Shown piece after piece: positions 43,759 to 55,241 of a DNA stretch of 64,000 nucleotides. The position numbers and the translations under genes were made by a program. The stretch is from Andrena cerasifolii. Lineage: Eukaryota; Arthropoda; Insecta; Hymenoptera; Andrenidae. The stretch's first letter is position 1. Each line of letters opens with the position of its first letter. Location of the stretch: assembly GCF_050908995.1 (NCBI RefSeq), contig NC_135129.1, positions 3,782,001-3,846,000 on the forward strand, written 5' to 3'. Under the pieces are notes generated by a model. That model was not told where the DNA came from. It was given only the letters and a program-made list of their open reading frames with translations, and ran no database searches.

Positions 43759-46700
43759 TTTAATCGGGATAGAGATCTCAGCAGAAACCGGCGCGGTGGT
43801 AGTAGCAGAGGCAACAGCAGAGGAAGCAGCGATAATATCCGTGGAAGCAATATGAATAGATTCGGCGGACCTGCTAGAATAACCAGTAACAATGGTCGCG
43901 GTGGTATGAAAGGCAAGCAGCCCGGAGGGGCGCTTAGGAAGGTCAACTGGGATATAAGATCGTTGGAGCCTCTGCGTAAAGATTTCTATATCGAACACCC
44001 TTCGGTTAAAACCAGGTGAAAGTCGTTCGAACTCTGCTCCGTACTAAATAACTGGAATTTAATATAACGTTTTGCATCAGATCGAAAGAGGAGGTATGCC
44101 AGTTCAGGGCGAACGCTGAGATCACTGTGAAAGGCGACGACGTACCTAATCCGATACAATACTTCGAAGAAGGGAATTTCCCGCCTTACGTATTGCAAGC
44201 GATACAGAAACAAGGCTACTCTCAGCCTACAGCGATTCAAGCACAAGGATGGCCTATTGCCCTCAGTGGCAAAGATCTAGTCGCTATCGCTCAAACTGGT
44301 TCCGGAAAGACACTTGGAGTGAGCTAGATCAAAGATATACTTACTAAAAAGGAATGCGTAGAAATTCTGCGGACGTTTCTTTAGTAGAATTTTATGGGAA
44401 TTAATAGAAAGTACTATTTACTATTATTCTTATTTCAGTACGTGTTGCCAGCTATTGTGCATATTATACATCAACCGCGCCTTAGTAGCGGCGATGGTCC
44501 GATTGCTTTAATCTTAGCCCCTACGAGAGAGTTAGCCCAACAAATTCAGGAGGTAGCTAATTGCTTCGGCGAGTCAGCGGCTGTAAGAAATACTTGCATT
44601 TTTGGTGGCGCGCCTAAAGGGCCACAGGCCCATGATTTAGAACGAGGTATTGAGATATGTATAGCTACACCAGGCAGACTAATCGACTTCTTGGAGCGAG
44701 GGACAACAAATTTACGCAGGTATTACTATCACGGTCTTCCCTTAAGACTTTTATGCACGCTGTATCGAACGTACGATCTTCCAGATGTACTTACTTAGTA
44801 CTAGACGAGGCCGACAGAATGCTGGACATGGGATTCGAACCCCAAATAAGGAAAATAATAGAACAAATTCGGCCTGATAGACAAGTTTTAATGTGGTCCG
44901 CTACATGGCCTAAGGAAGTTCGGGCTCTAGCAGAAGACTTTTTAACCGATTATACCCACCTTAACATTGGCTCTCTGACTTTGTCCGCCAATCATAACAT
45001 TGTTCAGATTGTGGACGTGTGCCAGGAGTTCGAGAAAGACTTGAAGCTGTACAGATTGCTTCAAGAGATCGGAAACGAGAAGGAAAATAAGACAATCATC
45101 TTTGTTGAAACGAAACGTAAGGTAGATGATATTACGAGAAATATCAGACGGGATGGATGGCAAGCGTTGAGTATTCACGGTGATAAAAATCAACAAGAGA
45201 GAGATCACGTGTTGCAGGAGTTTAAAAGCGGAAGAGCTCCTATTCTAGTTGCGACCGACGTGGCTGCTAGAGGTTTAGGTATGTATTATTCTTCGTAATT
45301 CATAGTACTTATTTAGATATTGAGAGAATCGGATAAATCTGGGATTCGGCAACACTTATCGGATTAGCCAGTGATGCGTTATTAATAAGACCAGTGGACA
45401 GCTATGTATGTAGCAATGTGTGATACATTGAGAATTTTCTGTAGCAAAGCCCTGAGAATTCAAATGACAATAATTAGGCTACATTTTCAGTTTGCTTTTT
45501 GTATTTAACTATAGTACATGTTTCGAACAGGTTTGTATTTTTTTTATTTTTGTATTATTATTTAAATATGTAAGGTAAATTAGTGAAATGTAATAATGAG
45601 ATTTATATGAAGGGTTCTAAAGAAATGCACACAAGCTACCACTAAGACTGTCTGCTTTTCTTTTTCAGAGGCACAGAGTACCCTAAGCGAACGCGGTGTA
45701 CTGCCAGTATTGGGCAGACACAGTGAATGTTTTATTTTTCTTTGCTTCTATTCTATTGATAACTACATTCAAATTTTAATCTCAATGTGTTCTTTGAAAA
45801 TCATGCTTTCGAATTTAAGAACTTTGCATAGTACTATGCTCAAGATCGCTCTTAACAAAAGATTAGAAAATTTAACGTGACATTTTAATTTTGCAGTTCA
45901 TAAGAAATGTTATTTCTCAAAGATATTCGCAGAAAGATATTATTGTGTCTATTAATATTATTTGATCTGTGTGTTTAGCATTGTGCTGTATGTATTAAGT
46001 AATTTAGTTAACAGCTATTTGAAATTTCTAAATCATTTCATCTATTTTCACTTACCCATTTGCTGGTACGATATTTCACACATTATTCTTAAGTGTTTTC
46101 CGGTGCCTCTAGTTTTTAAAATTATTATCCGATATTTAAAACAATTAATGCATTCAGGCTTAAACCCTAAAATGCTGCCTTTATCCCAAAGCAGACACTT
46201 CCGCTGTGTCTGTCTAATCTCTAGGCCATCAATGCATTTCCATATGAAACCAACTGAATAGCCCCTACTTTAAAAGTAAACGGGGCTGTTCTCGCTGATT
46301 TTGCAATGGAATTTCCAAGCGAAAGGTGGGTGGTTTTCAAACCTGATATACAGACCGATTTTATTTTTAAGTAAAAATTTGGGAATTCCGCCTTGTCCCG
46401 ATAAAAAAAAAGCTGTAAAGAAAAAAAGAACGAACTAAAAACCTTACGTAATGTAACCATTCAATATATTTAAAATTTGTCTTCGACTATTTATAGTTCT
46501 AGCACTCATACATACAACATTTTGTATAATTAATCCCACAAGTTTGAAGATCATTCTATAAGTTTGACGCAATCAACAAATACGGTGACGATTGCTACAA
46601 ATTACAAATGATTTACCGTAAATGTCGGATGTACGTTCATTTCTTCTAAATATTTTGTCACAGATGTGGACGATGTCAAGTATGTGATAAATTTCGATTA

Positions 46701-47278
46701 TCCGTCGTCGTCAGAGGACTATATACACAGGATTGGGCGTACCGGTCGGAGGAGGCAAACTGGAACTGCCTATGCATTTTTCACGAGCCATAACATGAAG
46801 CACGCTGGCGATTTAATAGAAGTGTTGAAAGAAGCGGGGCAGAACGTAAATCCTCGACTCACCGAAATGGCAGAACTGGCTAAATCGGGGAATTTCGGAG
46901 GTAGAGGTACGTTCTCGCGTTACTTTTATTTAGCACCGTTTAACATTTATATGCTTCCGTGCACAAGGTGGTAAACGATTCATGGGTAGCGATAGAAGTA
47001 ACGGCAGAAGAGGAAACAATGATAGCAGAGGAAGAGGAGGTTCCTCGAGGGGAAGAGGCGGCGGCCGTGGTGGAACCTCTTACCAATTTCCTACAAGCTC
47101 TTACTCAAGTTCAGATTATAATAGCTATAATAATATGAAGCCAAGTAATTCCATTAATCAGAATACAGGGTATGGATACAGTACACAAAGAATATATGGA
47201 CAGAATAATTTAGCACAAAGTTACGGGGGAGGAGATAATTACGGTAGTACTTACCAGTACAGAGGAACAACGTATTAA
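42746..47278 (+). CDS. Rm62: DEAD-box RNA helicase, DDX5/DDX17/Rm62 type, copy 1
   Basis: ATP-dependent RNA helicase of the p68/p72 family, which act in splicing, transcription and RNP remodelling in the nucleus. Exons: 42746-42747 (AT of the start), 43758-44015, 44081-44318, 44439-44719, 44785-45278, 46664-46906, 46968-47278; 608 aa, every phase consistent. An Arg/Gly/Ser-rich N-terminus precedes the core: Q motif region PTAIQAQGWPIAL, motif I AQTGSGKT (157-164), PTRELAQQ, GGAPKGPQ, TPGR, DEAD (267-270), SAT (298-300), VATDVAARGLD, HRIGRTGR (446-453). The tail is RGG then Ser/Tyr/Asn/Gln-rich, a low-complexity domain. Motif I is followed by KTLGYVLP, where copy 2 has KTLAYILP. The start is inferred: exon 2 enters in phase 2 with G, and ...AAAT|GTAAGT supplies AT. 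Shares its N-terminal and GLD introns with copy 2. Confidence 0.93.
45669..45880 (+). other. Candidate alternative (premature-stop) exon, copy 1
   Basis: Within the intron 45279-46663, TTTTTCAG|AGGCACAG is a strong acceptor. Spliced from the phase-1 donor at 45278 it gives GL-E-AQSTLSERGV and stays open for 70 codons until TGA at 45878-45880. The product would stop before motif VI (HRIGRTGR), so it could not be an active helicase. Copy 2 has an acceptor with the same AGGCACA start in the equivalent intron. Confidence 0.4.
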
Positions 47279-48440
47279 ACATATATTTACAGTATTGGAA
47301 AAAATGGATCTCATTATAAAACAGTGTCAATAGTGATATATTTAGTTAAATTTGTGTTAAGAGGATAGAAAGTAATTAAAGTAATTAAAAGTGCGCAGAA
47401 CTAAGTCAGAAACCAAAGAAGAAATGTTATTTCCTACGTACGGTGAAAAATATGTTAATGTAATAATGGTCGAAATAAAATTTGTTAAATACACATGTGT
47501 TTTTACAGACCTAAGTGCGAAACAGTGTCAAAAATGTGGGAAATATGCGAAAAATATTTTAAATCGATCGGCATACAAAATCGGCACTATTATGTTAAGG
47601 CTGGAACAGACACGTCGAGTAATTTAGCCGAGTCGCGAGTAACTCAGTAATTTACCATTGTTTTACTAAACTACTTGACTAAATTTTAGTGCTCACACAC
47701 GAAAAAGTACTACATTACTCGCCACTCGACTAAATTACTCGACGTGTCTGAGTCGGCCTTTAATCAGCCTTTACTTGTAATCTAAGTATCTTATTTCAAG
47801 CGAAGAATCATAATTGAAATTCAGTTCGCATGTATGTATCAAGTTAAATATAAAAAATTGCGGAACTTCTCCGAGTTCAAATGCATTGCATAACTTTCAG
47901 TGTAATTTATATTATATTACTACTATGGTCAACATCTCAACTATAAATCCATTTCATATTGAAATTGGTTTACCACATAAGTATTTTATATAAATTAAAT
48001 TTTAAAAGCAACTAAATTGTAACTACGCGTGTTTCGTTACAGCTTTCTGGTGTGAATCGTAACAATAAAATTGTATTTCTATCTTACGAAATTAATTCGA
48101 ATAGTTTTCCTTCTAATTCGCCTAAAGTTATAAAATACAGAAGACGCTTCTAACATTTGATTGCAAGTTTAATACTTTATTTCCGTGTGCATGCCCCTAC
48201 CCAGCGCCTTTATTTCCGGCGTTTCACGCATTGCAGTATTTCAGAAAATATTTGTTATTAGTGCTTCGGAGTTAATGTTTAAAAGGGAAGTGAGTTACAT
48301 TTCTTAAACGCAGATGGATCGCACGTAAATCGTATAAAACAGCGATACATATGAGGCGATAGAATCTGAAACAAAGTGGGACTATTTTCTGATGCACCGC
48401 GACGCCATGACATTTGTTTCACAGATCCCCTTTGGAGCGT
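47279..48440. other. 3' UTR of copy 1 and spacer to copy 2
   Basis: No coding frame supported. AATAAA at 47474-47479, about 195 bp after the stop, is a plausible polyadenylation signal. A small MITE lies at 47598-47759. The promoter of copy 2 must lie toward the right end. Confidence 0.55.
47598..47759. mobile_element. Short MITE, 3-bp TTA duplication
   Basis: AGGCTGGAACAGACACGTCG at the left and CGACGTGTCTGAGTCGGCCT at the right are inverted with three differences; the pairing continues through AGTAATTTAG. TTA flanks both ends (47595-47597, 47760-47762), which fits PIF/Harbinger-type insertion. Confidence 0.78.
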
Positions 48441-48549
48441 GTGACGAGGAGTAAAGCGGATTTTTCATTCACTCCTTTGATTGGCACGCCGATTTAATCA
48501 GGAAATATCTGTTATTTCCCAGCGAAAACTACCAAGGAACCTTCTTAGA

Positions 48550-51500
48550 ATGTAAGTCACATAAAAGTTTTATGAACAATACGCGAGATTTCCAGTTTTC
48601 TGTGAATTTCATATTGACATTTCGTGCCTATGATTGACTATAAGTTACTCCATATTGCTTTCATCTTGATGAAATTCTTCGCTCGTAGCGTACATAGAAC
48701 TTTCTCAATTAATAATTCATGCGATACTTATTTTTCATACTGAGAATGATTTTACACTGGTTATAAATTCAGTTTATTTCGTAACTATAATTTTATAGAT
48801 TACATATGTTTAGTATATACATACATATATATGTATATATATATTCTAATATTCGACTTATCTATGACATATTGCCTAAGTAGTGTCGAAGTTATCCGAT
48901 TTATAAATAAACGAAAATAGAAAAAGCTAGTAATAATGGTAATACTTTATTCTTTAGCCATAGCAACTATTTTACACTACTTTTAATAATTTCGACTTCT
49001 TCCCGTTTATTCCCTTTATAAGCGCATCGTAATCGTGCGAACTTTTTCTCTGGGAAACCTTTTTTTGGGGTCGAAACTTATAGTCATGGAAAGTACTTGA
49101 TGTACAGATCCAATTTGGAATTTAGGAATGTTATCGTTGAAAAGTTACGAGGCAAAAAAGGTTATGAAATTTTTACACATCTTCTAGCCGATATTGTGAC
49201 AGTTATTTATCTAACAACAAAGTATTTAGCTGAAAATGGGTTCTACAGTTTTCACAGCTGGTTCGACGATACAACGCATTCCACTTTCCGACTTGTTCTC
49301 AGTATTAGTATTAGAAAAAATATTAATTAAAAAATATTTATTAGCTTCGTCAATAACATGAAATAAAAAGAATTAACCTCTATGACATGAAACAACATAA
49401 ATGCATTTTTAAAAGACATTTCACTTACAAGGGGAGGACACCATGTGGTAGACACCGATTTTGATGAGCCTTGGCACGATGGATCTATGTAAAAAATAAG
49501 TAAATAGGTGTCCGAGCATTTCAGCCAATAGGCCTTAATAATAGAGATATTTACATGTAAATTATTAAGAATTTCATAGTGAAAATCCCACACTACCCTG
49601 GCGCCCGTGGGAGATTCCCTTCTGGAGGCGTCCGGGTGCGGTTTGAAGATGTCTCCACTTTAAAAAAAACTTTATAATTTTTTTTTATAAATTTTTTTTT
49701 TAACTTGGGGAAATCTTCAAAAGGCACCCCGACTCCTTCAGAGGAGAATCCCCTGGGGGCGCCAGGGTAGTATGGGATACATCGTGCCAAGGTTCATCAA
49801 AATCTGTGTCTACCACATGGTGTCCTCCCCTTGTTAGATATCATCTGATTAAGATAATGATGAAGAAAAGATTTTCCTTCTCATTTTCTTTGTCGTATTT
49901 TTCTGTTTCATTAGCCATTCTATGGTTCTTTTTCGGGCATTTTCAGCTGTTCAAGTATCCCACCTCACACACTGATCAAGTATCCCTCAATGCACTCGAT
50001 TTGAAAAAGATGAAAAATGAAACTTACCTTAAATATTTAGCTGAATCAATAAATAGCATTTAGACCAGAAATTGCTGGTTTATCAATTTCTTCAGAATCC
50101 ATGTTGATAATGTAAAAATTCGAGTACCTTTTGCGCACCGAAGAAATGAAATTTACTAAAAAATTTCATATTATTTATAATTTTTATAATTACATTCCAA
50201 TCTTTCTTTTTAAAGTAATTGTGCAGTAAAATTCAATGCAGTAGCTAGAGGCTAATAGTTTGTATTTGAATTTTTTACATTGAATACATTTTCTACATTT
50301 TATATAATTAGTTACATTTTTTATGCGTGTCACGTAATAAATTCGATGTAACGTTTTTTTTTTAAATTACGATAAGAATAAGTAATTATTTTTATGGAAA
50401 TTGCAAGAAAAATAAATTTAAATGTAATTTCAACCGTTGTTTTGTTGTTATACATAAATATATTCAATTATATTAAATGTATTAATCTCAAAGGTCCATA
50501 GACTCAACAATTCGGTCATTCACTGGTTGATGTACCCTAGTATAGGTTGGTCAAAATTTCTGAGTCTTTTTAACATAATAACTTTGCAACGAATAAATAG
50601 GAATTTATTTATTTATTTAACTCAAAAATAATATTTTTGCATGTTATTTGATACGTGCTTTCGACCAATATAAGTTTGCAGTGAAAAAAGGTTTCCTAGA
50701 GGAAAAGTTTACCATTGTAATCTTTATGTGCATTTACTGACCTTGACGATTGTATATTTTGCAATAGCCGTCAACAGTCATCCTTATCTTACCGTATCAA
50801 TAAAAGTAATAGCAGTAGGAACTATAATTTGTCTTTTGCTTACTTAATGTCCGTTCAACGAGTCGAGTCACAGCTATAAACAAAGACGACGCATGTCTGC
50901 GTTCAGAGAACAGAGACGGCAATAGCTGTGGTCGCTGCTTCTCTCATGTGCATATTTTGTTTACAGCTGGTGACTCGACTCGTTGAATATAGTATAGTGT
51001 AACTTTCTTCTCTCGCTGTTATTAATTTTTATCCTTCAACCCTGTATTGCAGGCGTGCTTAGTCGGGAGCGCAAGATCATAGGTTCGGGGACTCGGATCA
51101 GAACTGAGCGCTATGGTTAGCAACGTAACACGTTGTAACAATTCTGCCCTCCATTCTGACCCGGATCCCAGAACTCGAGAAGATCTTGTGCTCCTGGCTG
51201 AGCACATCTGCTGTATTATAATTGTATTTTTTGTTTCTTTTTTATTTGTTTTCTTTCTCCTCATCCAGTCTTCTTTTCAGTCTATACTAACAAATTATAG
51301 CCACCAATAAAGTGCTTCTCTGTATGCAGCATCCTTCGTGTGGTTGTAATACTTTATACATTCTTAAACATCTGTTGGTTGTATTTAGACCGAATTGTTA
51401 ATTCTATATAAATTTATGTTACAGGGCGTACCGTGATCGTGAACGTGGTGACAGAAGAGGCGGCGGAGTACGTGGAGGCGGTCGTTTTGGTGGTCGAGAT

Positions 51501-54500
51501 GGGAGCAGCGGAGGTAGTAGATTTGGTAGCAGTTCGAATAGAGAAGGTGGTAGTTTTGGCAACAATAGCTTCAAAAATCGGCAGCCTGGAGAACGCCTTC
51601 GTAAGCCAAGATGGGACATGAGCACGTTGCAACCATTCAGGAAAGACTTTTATCAGCCTCATCCCAACGTTTCGACTCGAGGACCTCACGTAGTCGAAGC
51701 CTATCGCTCAGAGAAAGAAATTACCGTAAAGGGCACAAACGTGCCCGGACCGAATGTATTCTTCGAAGAGGGTGGATTCCCGGATTATGTTCTAAACGAG
51801 ATCCGTAGGCAAGGATTTGGAGAACCAACCGCGATACAAGCGCAAGGCTGGCCCATCGCCTTGTCTGGACGCGACATGGTTGGAATCGCTCAGACAGGAT
51901 CTGGGAAAACACTGGCGTACATTTTGCCAGCGATCGTGCACATAAATCATCAACCCAGGTTGAACCGCAACGATGGGCCTATAGCTCTTATTTTAGCGCC
52001 GACGAGAGAACTTGCGCAGCAAATTCAGCAAGTCGCTTCAGACTTCGGGGTTTCGTCGCAAGTAAGAAATACTTGCATTTTTGGCGGAGCTCCAAAAGGT
52101 CCTCAAGCTCGTGACCTCGAGCGTGGTATTGAAATTTGTATAGCAACGCCTGGCCGTCTTATTGACTTCCTGGAACGTGGTACAACAAACTTACGTAGAT
52201 GTACATACTTAGTCCTAGACGAGGCTGATAGAATGCTCGACATGGGCTTCGAGCCACAAATTAGGAAAATTGTTGAGCAAATCCGACCCGATCGTCAGAC
52301 TCTTATGTGGTCAGCAACATGGCCGAAGGAGGTTCGCAATCTCGCGGAAGAATTCTTGACCGATTACATACAAATCAATATCGGCTCCCTGCAGCTGGCG
52401 GCGAATCATAATATCCTCCAGATCGTTGACGTGTGCGAAGAATACGAGAAGGAGGGTAAACTTATGAAGCTCCTGGAAGAGATCTCGAACGAGCCAGAAA
52501 ATAAGACCATTATATTTGTCGAAACGAAGAGAAAAGTGGACGATATAACACGTGCGATTAATAGGTACGGATGGCAAGCGATTGGCATCCATGGGGATAA
52601 AAGTCAACAAGAAAGAGATTATGTATTGAATCGTAAGTATCAATCGAGTTACCTGTCTCCCGCGTACGTAGGCATATTCTGCCCAATACCAGAGAATTTG
52701 TTACAGAATTCCGGAATAGCAGATCTGCCATTCTAGTAGCTACAGATGTTGCGGCAAGAGGATTAGGTAAGAATCTATTTCGCATTAGTGGGTATGATGT
52801 AAGGGTCAGGCTGCGATGGTTATTTCACGTTTGTGAGAGTTGTATTATTGTGATGTGGCAACGGATAACGGCATGTGCCAGACTGATTGACATTAGTCCT
52901 TTCTTGGTGTGAATGGAAATTACTTAAAAGAGATATACAGAGGTTTCAGAACAATTAATTAACACAATCAGCGATTCAAAGTTTCTTATATCACAGTATT
53001 TCGTTTTATTAACTCGTAGGGAATTCAATGATATATCATTGTACAATAAAAGTACAGAAAGAAAATAATGTTATTCTCATCTTTTCAGCACAGCAATGTT
53101 AAGAGGGATATTTTGTAATTTGCTCAGTTTCGCTGCAGGTTAGGTGGATTTTGACGTACTTTTAACTTTTGATAATAATACTATGCGAACCGGTAATATA
53201 ACATCTTCTCAACGAACCTTTGCCGGTTATAGTAATTCGGGTTAATATTCATACGAACTGTGCCGCGATATTGAGAAGATGCTATTTACTGTTATGTCAG
53301 TCGAGCTGCACTACTAGAGTTGTATTAATATCAAAATTTAAAGTAAGTGAAAATATTTCAGCAATAAAGTTAGAGTAGGTAAACAGGTAAGCGGTTAGGA
53401 AGCTCATGTCTTTAAATTTTGTTCTGATCGAGAAAAGTCTTGTCAGTCTGGTATTAACGTGCTGTTCTATGTGTTTTCAGAGGCACATGCGACGGAGTTT
53501 TATCAATGATAAGAACTCTGGAGAGCTTGCTTTGGAATATATAATTGAATGGGACGTGACTGCTGGTCTCTGTCCCCGCGCAACAAGCTAACCTAACGCT
53601 GTGCCTCGGCCCACCGTGCCACTTGAAAAAACACACTCTCACTCTGTACCTGCGACGGTCCAAAGTATGGAAGTTATAGTGTTAGGGCGTCTAGCATACA
53701 AGGACTACCGAACCGGATAGATATTTGACCGCTCTTTTAGATTAGAAGGTTAGGGAATGGCATTACATTGTTTTGCAGTGGTTGCGACGTTACATTTCTC
53801 GCTAAGTTTAAAGAAAGAAAATTTCATTTACATGCCTCATTTTCGATAATACCTTTGGTAAATGTTTACAATAGCGTGTGCAATCGAATGCCAAAAATTT
53901 CTAAACTCTCAACATTGCAAAACAAGCGTTGATGTTACTTATGCAATGGAATGCATGTGGGGTTGATCGGAGAATGCGCACGGTGCTCATCCAATGTTCC
54001 AACCTCACCGAAGCAATGCACAAGGACCAAATTTTGAATGACCAGCACAGATCCATACTTTGGTGCGGGAGAGAAGGGTGTGAAGTTAAGAGTAAATATA
54101 CAGCTCGCTAACGCATAAAGCGAGAATTCCATGAGAACCATCTGAGCTCTGATTCCTCTACATTTCCAAAAATGTATTTACGTTTCCAGCTTTTGGCAAC
54201 AACAGGTAAATAATATAGAAACTTGCTCTTTGTGGTCAACGTTCCTTTTATCTCGCGTGAAAATTATAGATGGAATTAAGTGGTAGTATATTTTAAACGT
54301 ATTCGACCCGTCGTCTCTCCTTCTTTCGCTTCTAAATGAACAATGGGAATTGCGTCCATTAATTCCACCTATATTACACAGCATATCTAATAACGCTTTT
54401 TAATCGATTCGCTTTGTAAGTTAATTGAACCACAAAGACAGAAACAGTTTGCACTTTCGACGATTATAATTCTTCTTGTTATACAGATGTGGAGGATGTT

Positions 54501-55241
54501 AAGTTTGTGATAAATTTGGATTACCCGTCCAATTCGGAAGACTATGTGCACCGTATCGGGCGTACAGGGCGGTCACAGCGTACCGGAACCGCGTACGCAT
54601 TTTTCACACCTGGTAACGCGCACAAGGCTACTGACTTAATTCAAGTTTTAGAAGAAGCGAAACAAGTCGTCAATCCCAAACTCTATGAACTATCGAGGAA
54701 TCCGGGCATTTATAAAAGTACGCATCTATCGTTGCTTCGATTCACCCGTCCATTTCTCTATTCGACGTTATTGTTCCTTACGTTGATTTATTTCTTTTAC
54801 AGGAGGTCGCTATGGAGGGCGCAGTGGAGGCGGTGGCGGACGCGGTTCCGGTGGGCGCGGTGGCGGTTCCCGAGGATCTCGCGGCGGCCGTGACGGAGGA
54901 GACAGGGGTGGCAGATTTGATCGCTCCAGCGGCGGTGACCGAGGAAACAAATGGAATGGAAATAACAGCAGTATGTCGTCAAGTAGAGATTGTGACCCTT
55001 ATAAAGTCGTAGAAACTTTTTACGGCTAGAAATTCGCTAAGTACCTTTTTTCTCTCTCTTTCGTTTAGGTGGTATCGGAGGGAGTAGTTACAGTAGTAAA
55101 CCGTTTTCACAAAATAGTTACGGCGGAGCGTCTGGCGGCGGCTCCAGCGGTTATACTCAAAACGGCGGTGCGTTCGGCGGAAGTGGAGGAGCCGGTGGCG
55201 GAGGTGGTGGAAGTAATTATAGGCAACAAAATGGTTATTAA
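48550..55241 (+). CDS. Rm62: DEAD-box RNA helicase, DDX5/DDX17/Rm62 type, copy 2
   Basis: Tandem paralogue of the gene at 42746-47278, same family and expected nuclear RNA-remodelling role. Exons: 48550-48551 (AT of the start), 51425-52632, 52707-52766, 54487-54717, 54803-54970, 55069-55241; 613 aa with consistent phases. N-terminus AYRDRERGDRRGGG closely resembles p68/p72 N-termini. Core: PTAIQAQGWPIAL, AQTGSGKT (156-163), PTRELAQQ, GGAPKGPQ, TPGR, DEAD (266-269), SAT, VATDVAARGLD, HRIGRTGR. The C-terminus is a long Gly/Arg/Ser RGG domain, split by two introns. The first 402 codons are one exon, whereas copy 1 has three introns there; conversely copy 2 has an intron at VLN|Q absent from copy 1. 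It looks the more canonical of the two. AATAAA at 55705-55710 is a likely polyadenylation signal. Confidence 0.93.
49428..49833. mobile_element. PIF/Harbinger-like foldback, TSD TTA
   Basis: CAAGGGGAGGACACC at 49428 and GGTGTCCTCCCCTTG ending 49833, flanked by TTA on both sides. Same family as 28267-28791 (TSD TCA) and the fragment at 15090. Shares the ATCATCGTGCCAAGG-like subterminal region and the GGCCTTAATAATAGAG core. Confidence 0.8.
50853..50987. repeat. Inverted repeat (hairpin) in helicase copy 2 intron 1
   Basis: GTTCAACGAGTCGAGTCAC with TATAAACAAA on the left pairs with TTTGTTTACAGC and GTGACTCGACTCGTTGAA on the right, giving arms of about 33 bp. Probably a small MITE. Confidence 0.65.
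51055..51209. repeat. Second inverted repeat near the exon 2 acceptor
   Basis: GTGCTTAGTCGGGAGCGCAA and GATCATAGG on the left pair imperfectly with GAAGATCTTGTGCTCCTGGC and TGAGCAC on the right. The hairpin lies about 215 bp upstream of the exon 2 acceptor. Non-coding. Confidence 0.6.
53481..53509 (+). other. Candidate alternative (premature-stop) exon, copy 2
   Basis: GTGTTTTCAG|AGGCACATGC in the intron 52767-54486, which splits the same Asp codon as the copy 1 intron. Spliced from the phase-1 donor at 52766 it gives GL-E-AHATEFYQ and then TGA at 53507-53509. Only the first codons (E-A) and the AGGCACA start are shared with the copy 1 candidate. Confidence 0.38.

Larger units (their letters stand above)
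48550..51425 (+). other. Initiator ATG split by an intron (copy 2)
   Basis: CTTAGAAT|GTAAGT ends at 48551 and exon 2 begins with G at 51425 (GTTACAG|GGCGTACCG). Joining gives ATG GCG TAC CGT GAT. The other two frames at the acceptor fail quickly (GGC GTA CCG TGA). The 2.9-kb intron holds the MITE at 49428-49833 and two hairpins at 50853-51209. Confidence 0.68.

Noticed and set aside
43612..43998. 128-codon minus frame rich in Ser/Ala/Thr
   Set aside because: Antisense of the Arg/Gly/Ser-rich first coding exon of helicase copy 1; such repeats keep other frames open. The same applies to 51414-51689 and 55107-55373.
47391..47627. 78-codon plus frame after helicase copy 1 (contains CQKCGKYAKN)
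   Set aside because: Lies in the likely 3' UTR, overlaps the MITE at 47598 and the polyadenylation signal, and has no splice or family support.
49097..49330. 77-codon plus frame in helicase copy 2 intron 1
   Set aside because: No recognisable composition, no splice partner and AT-rich codons. Could be chance.
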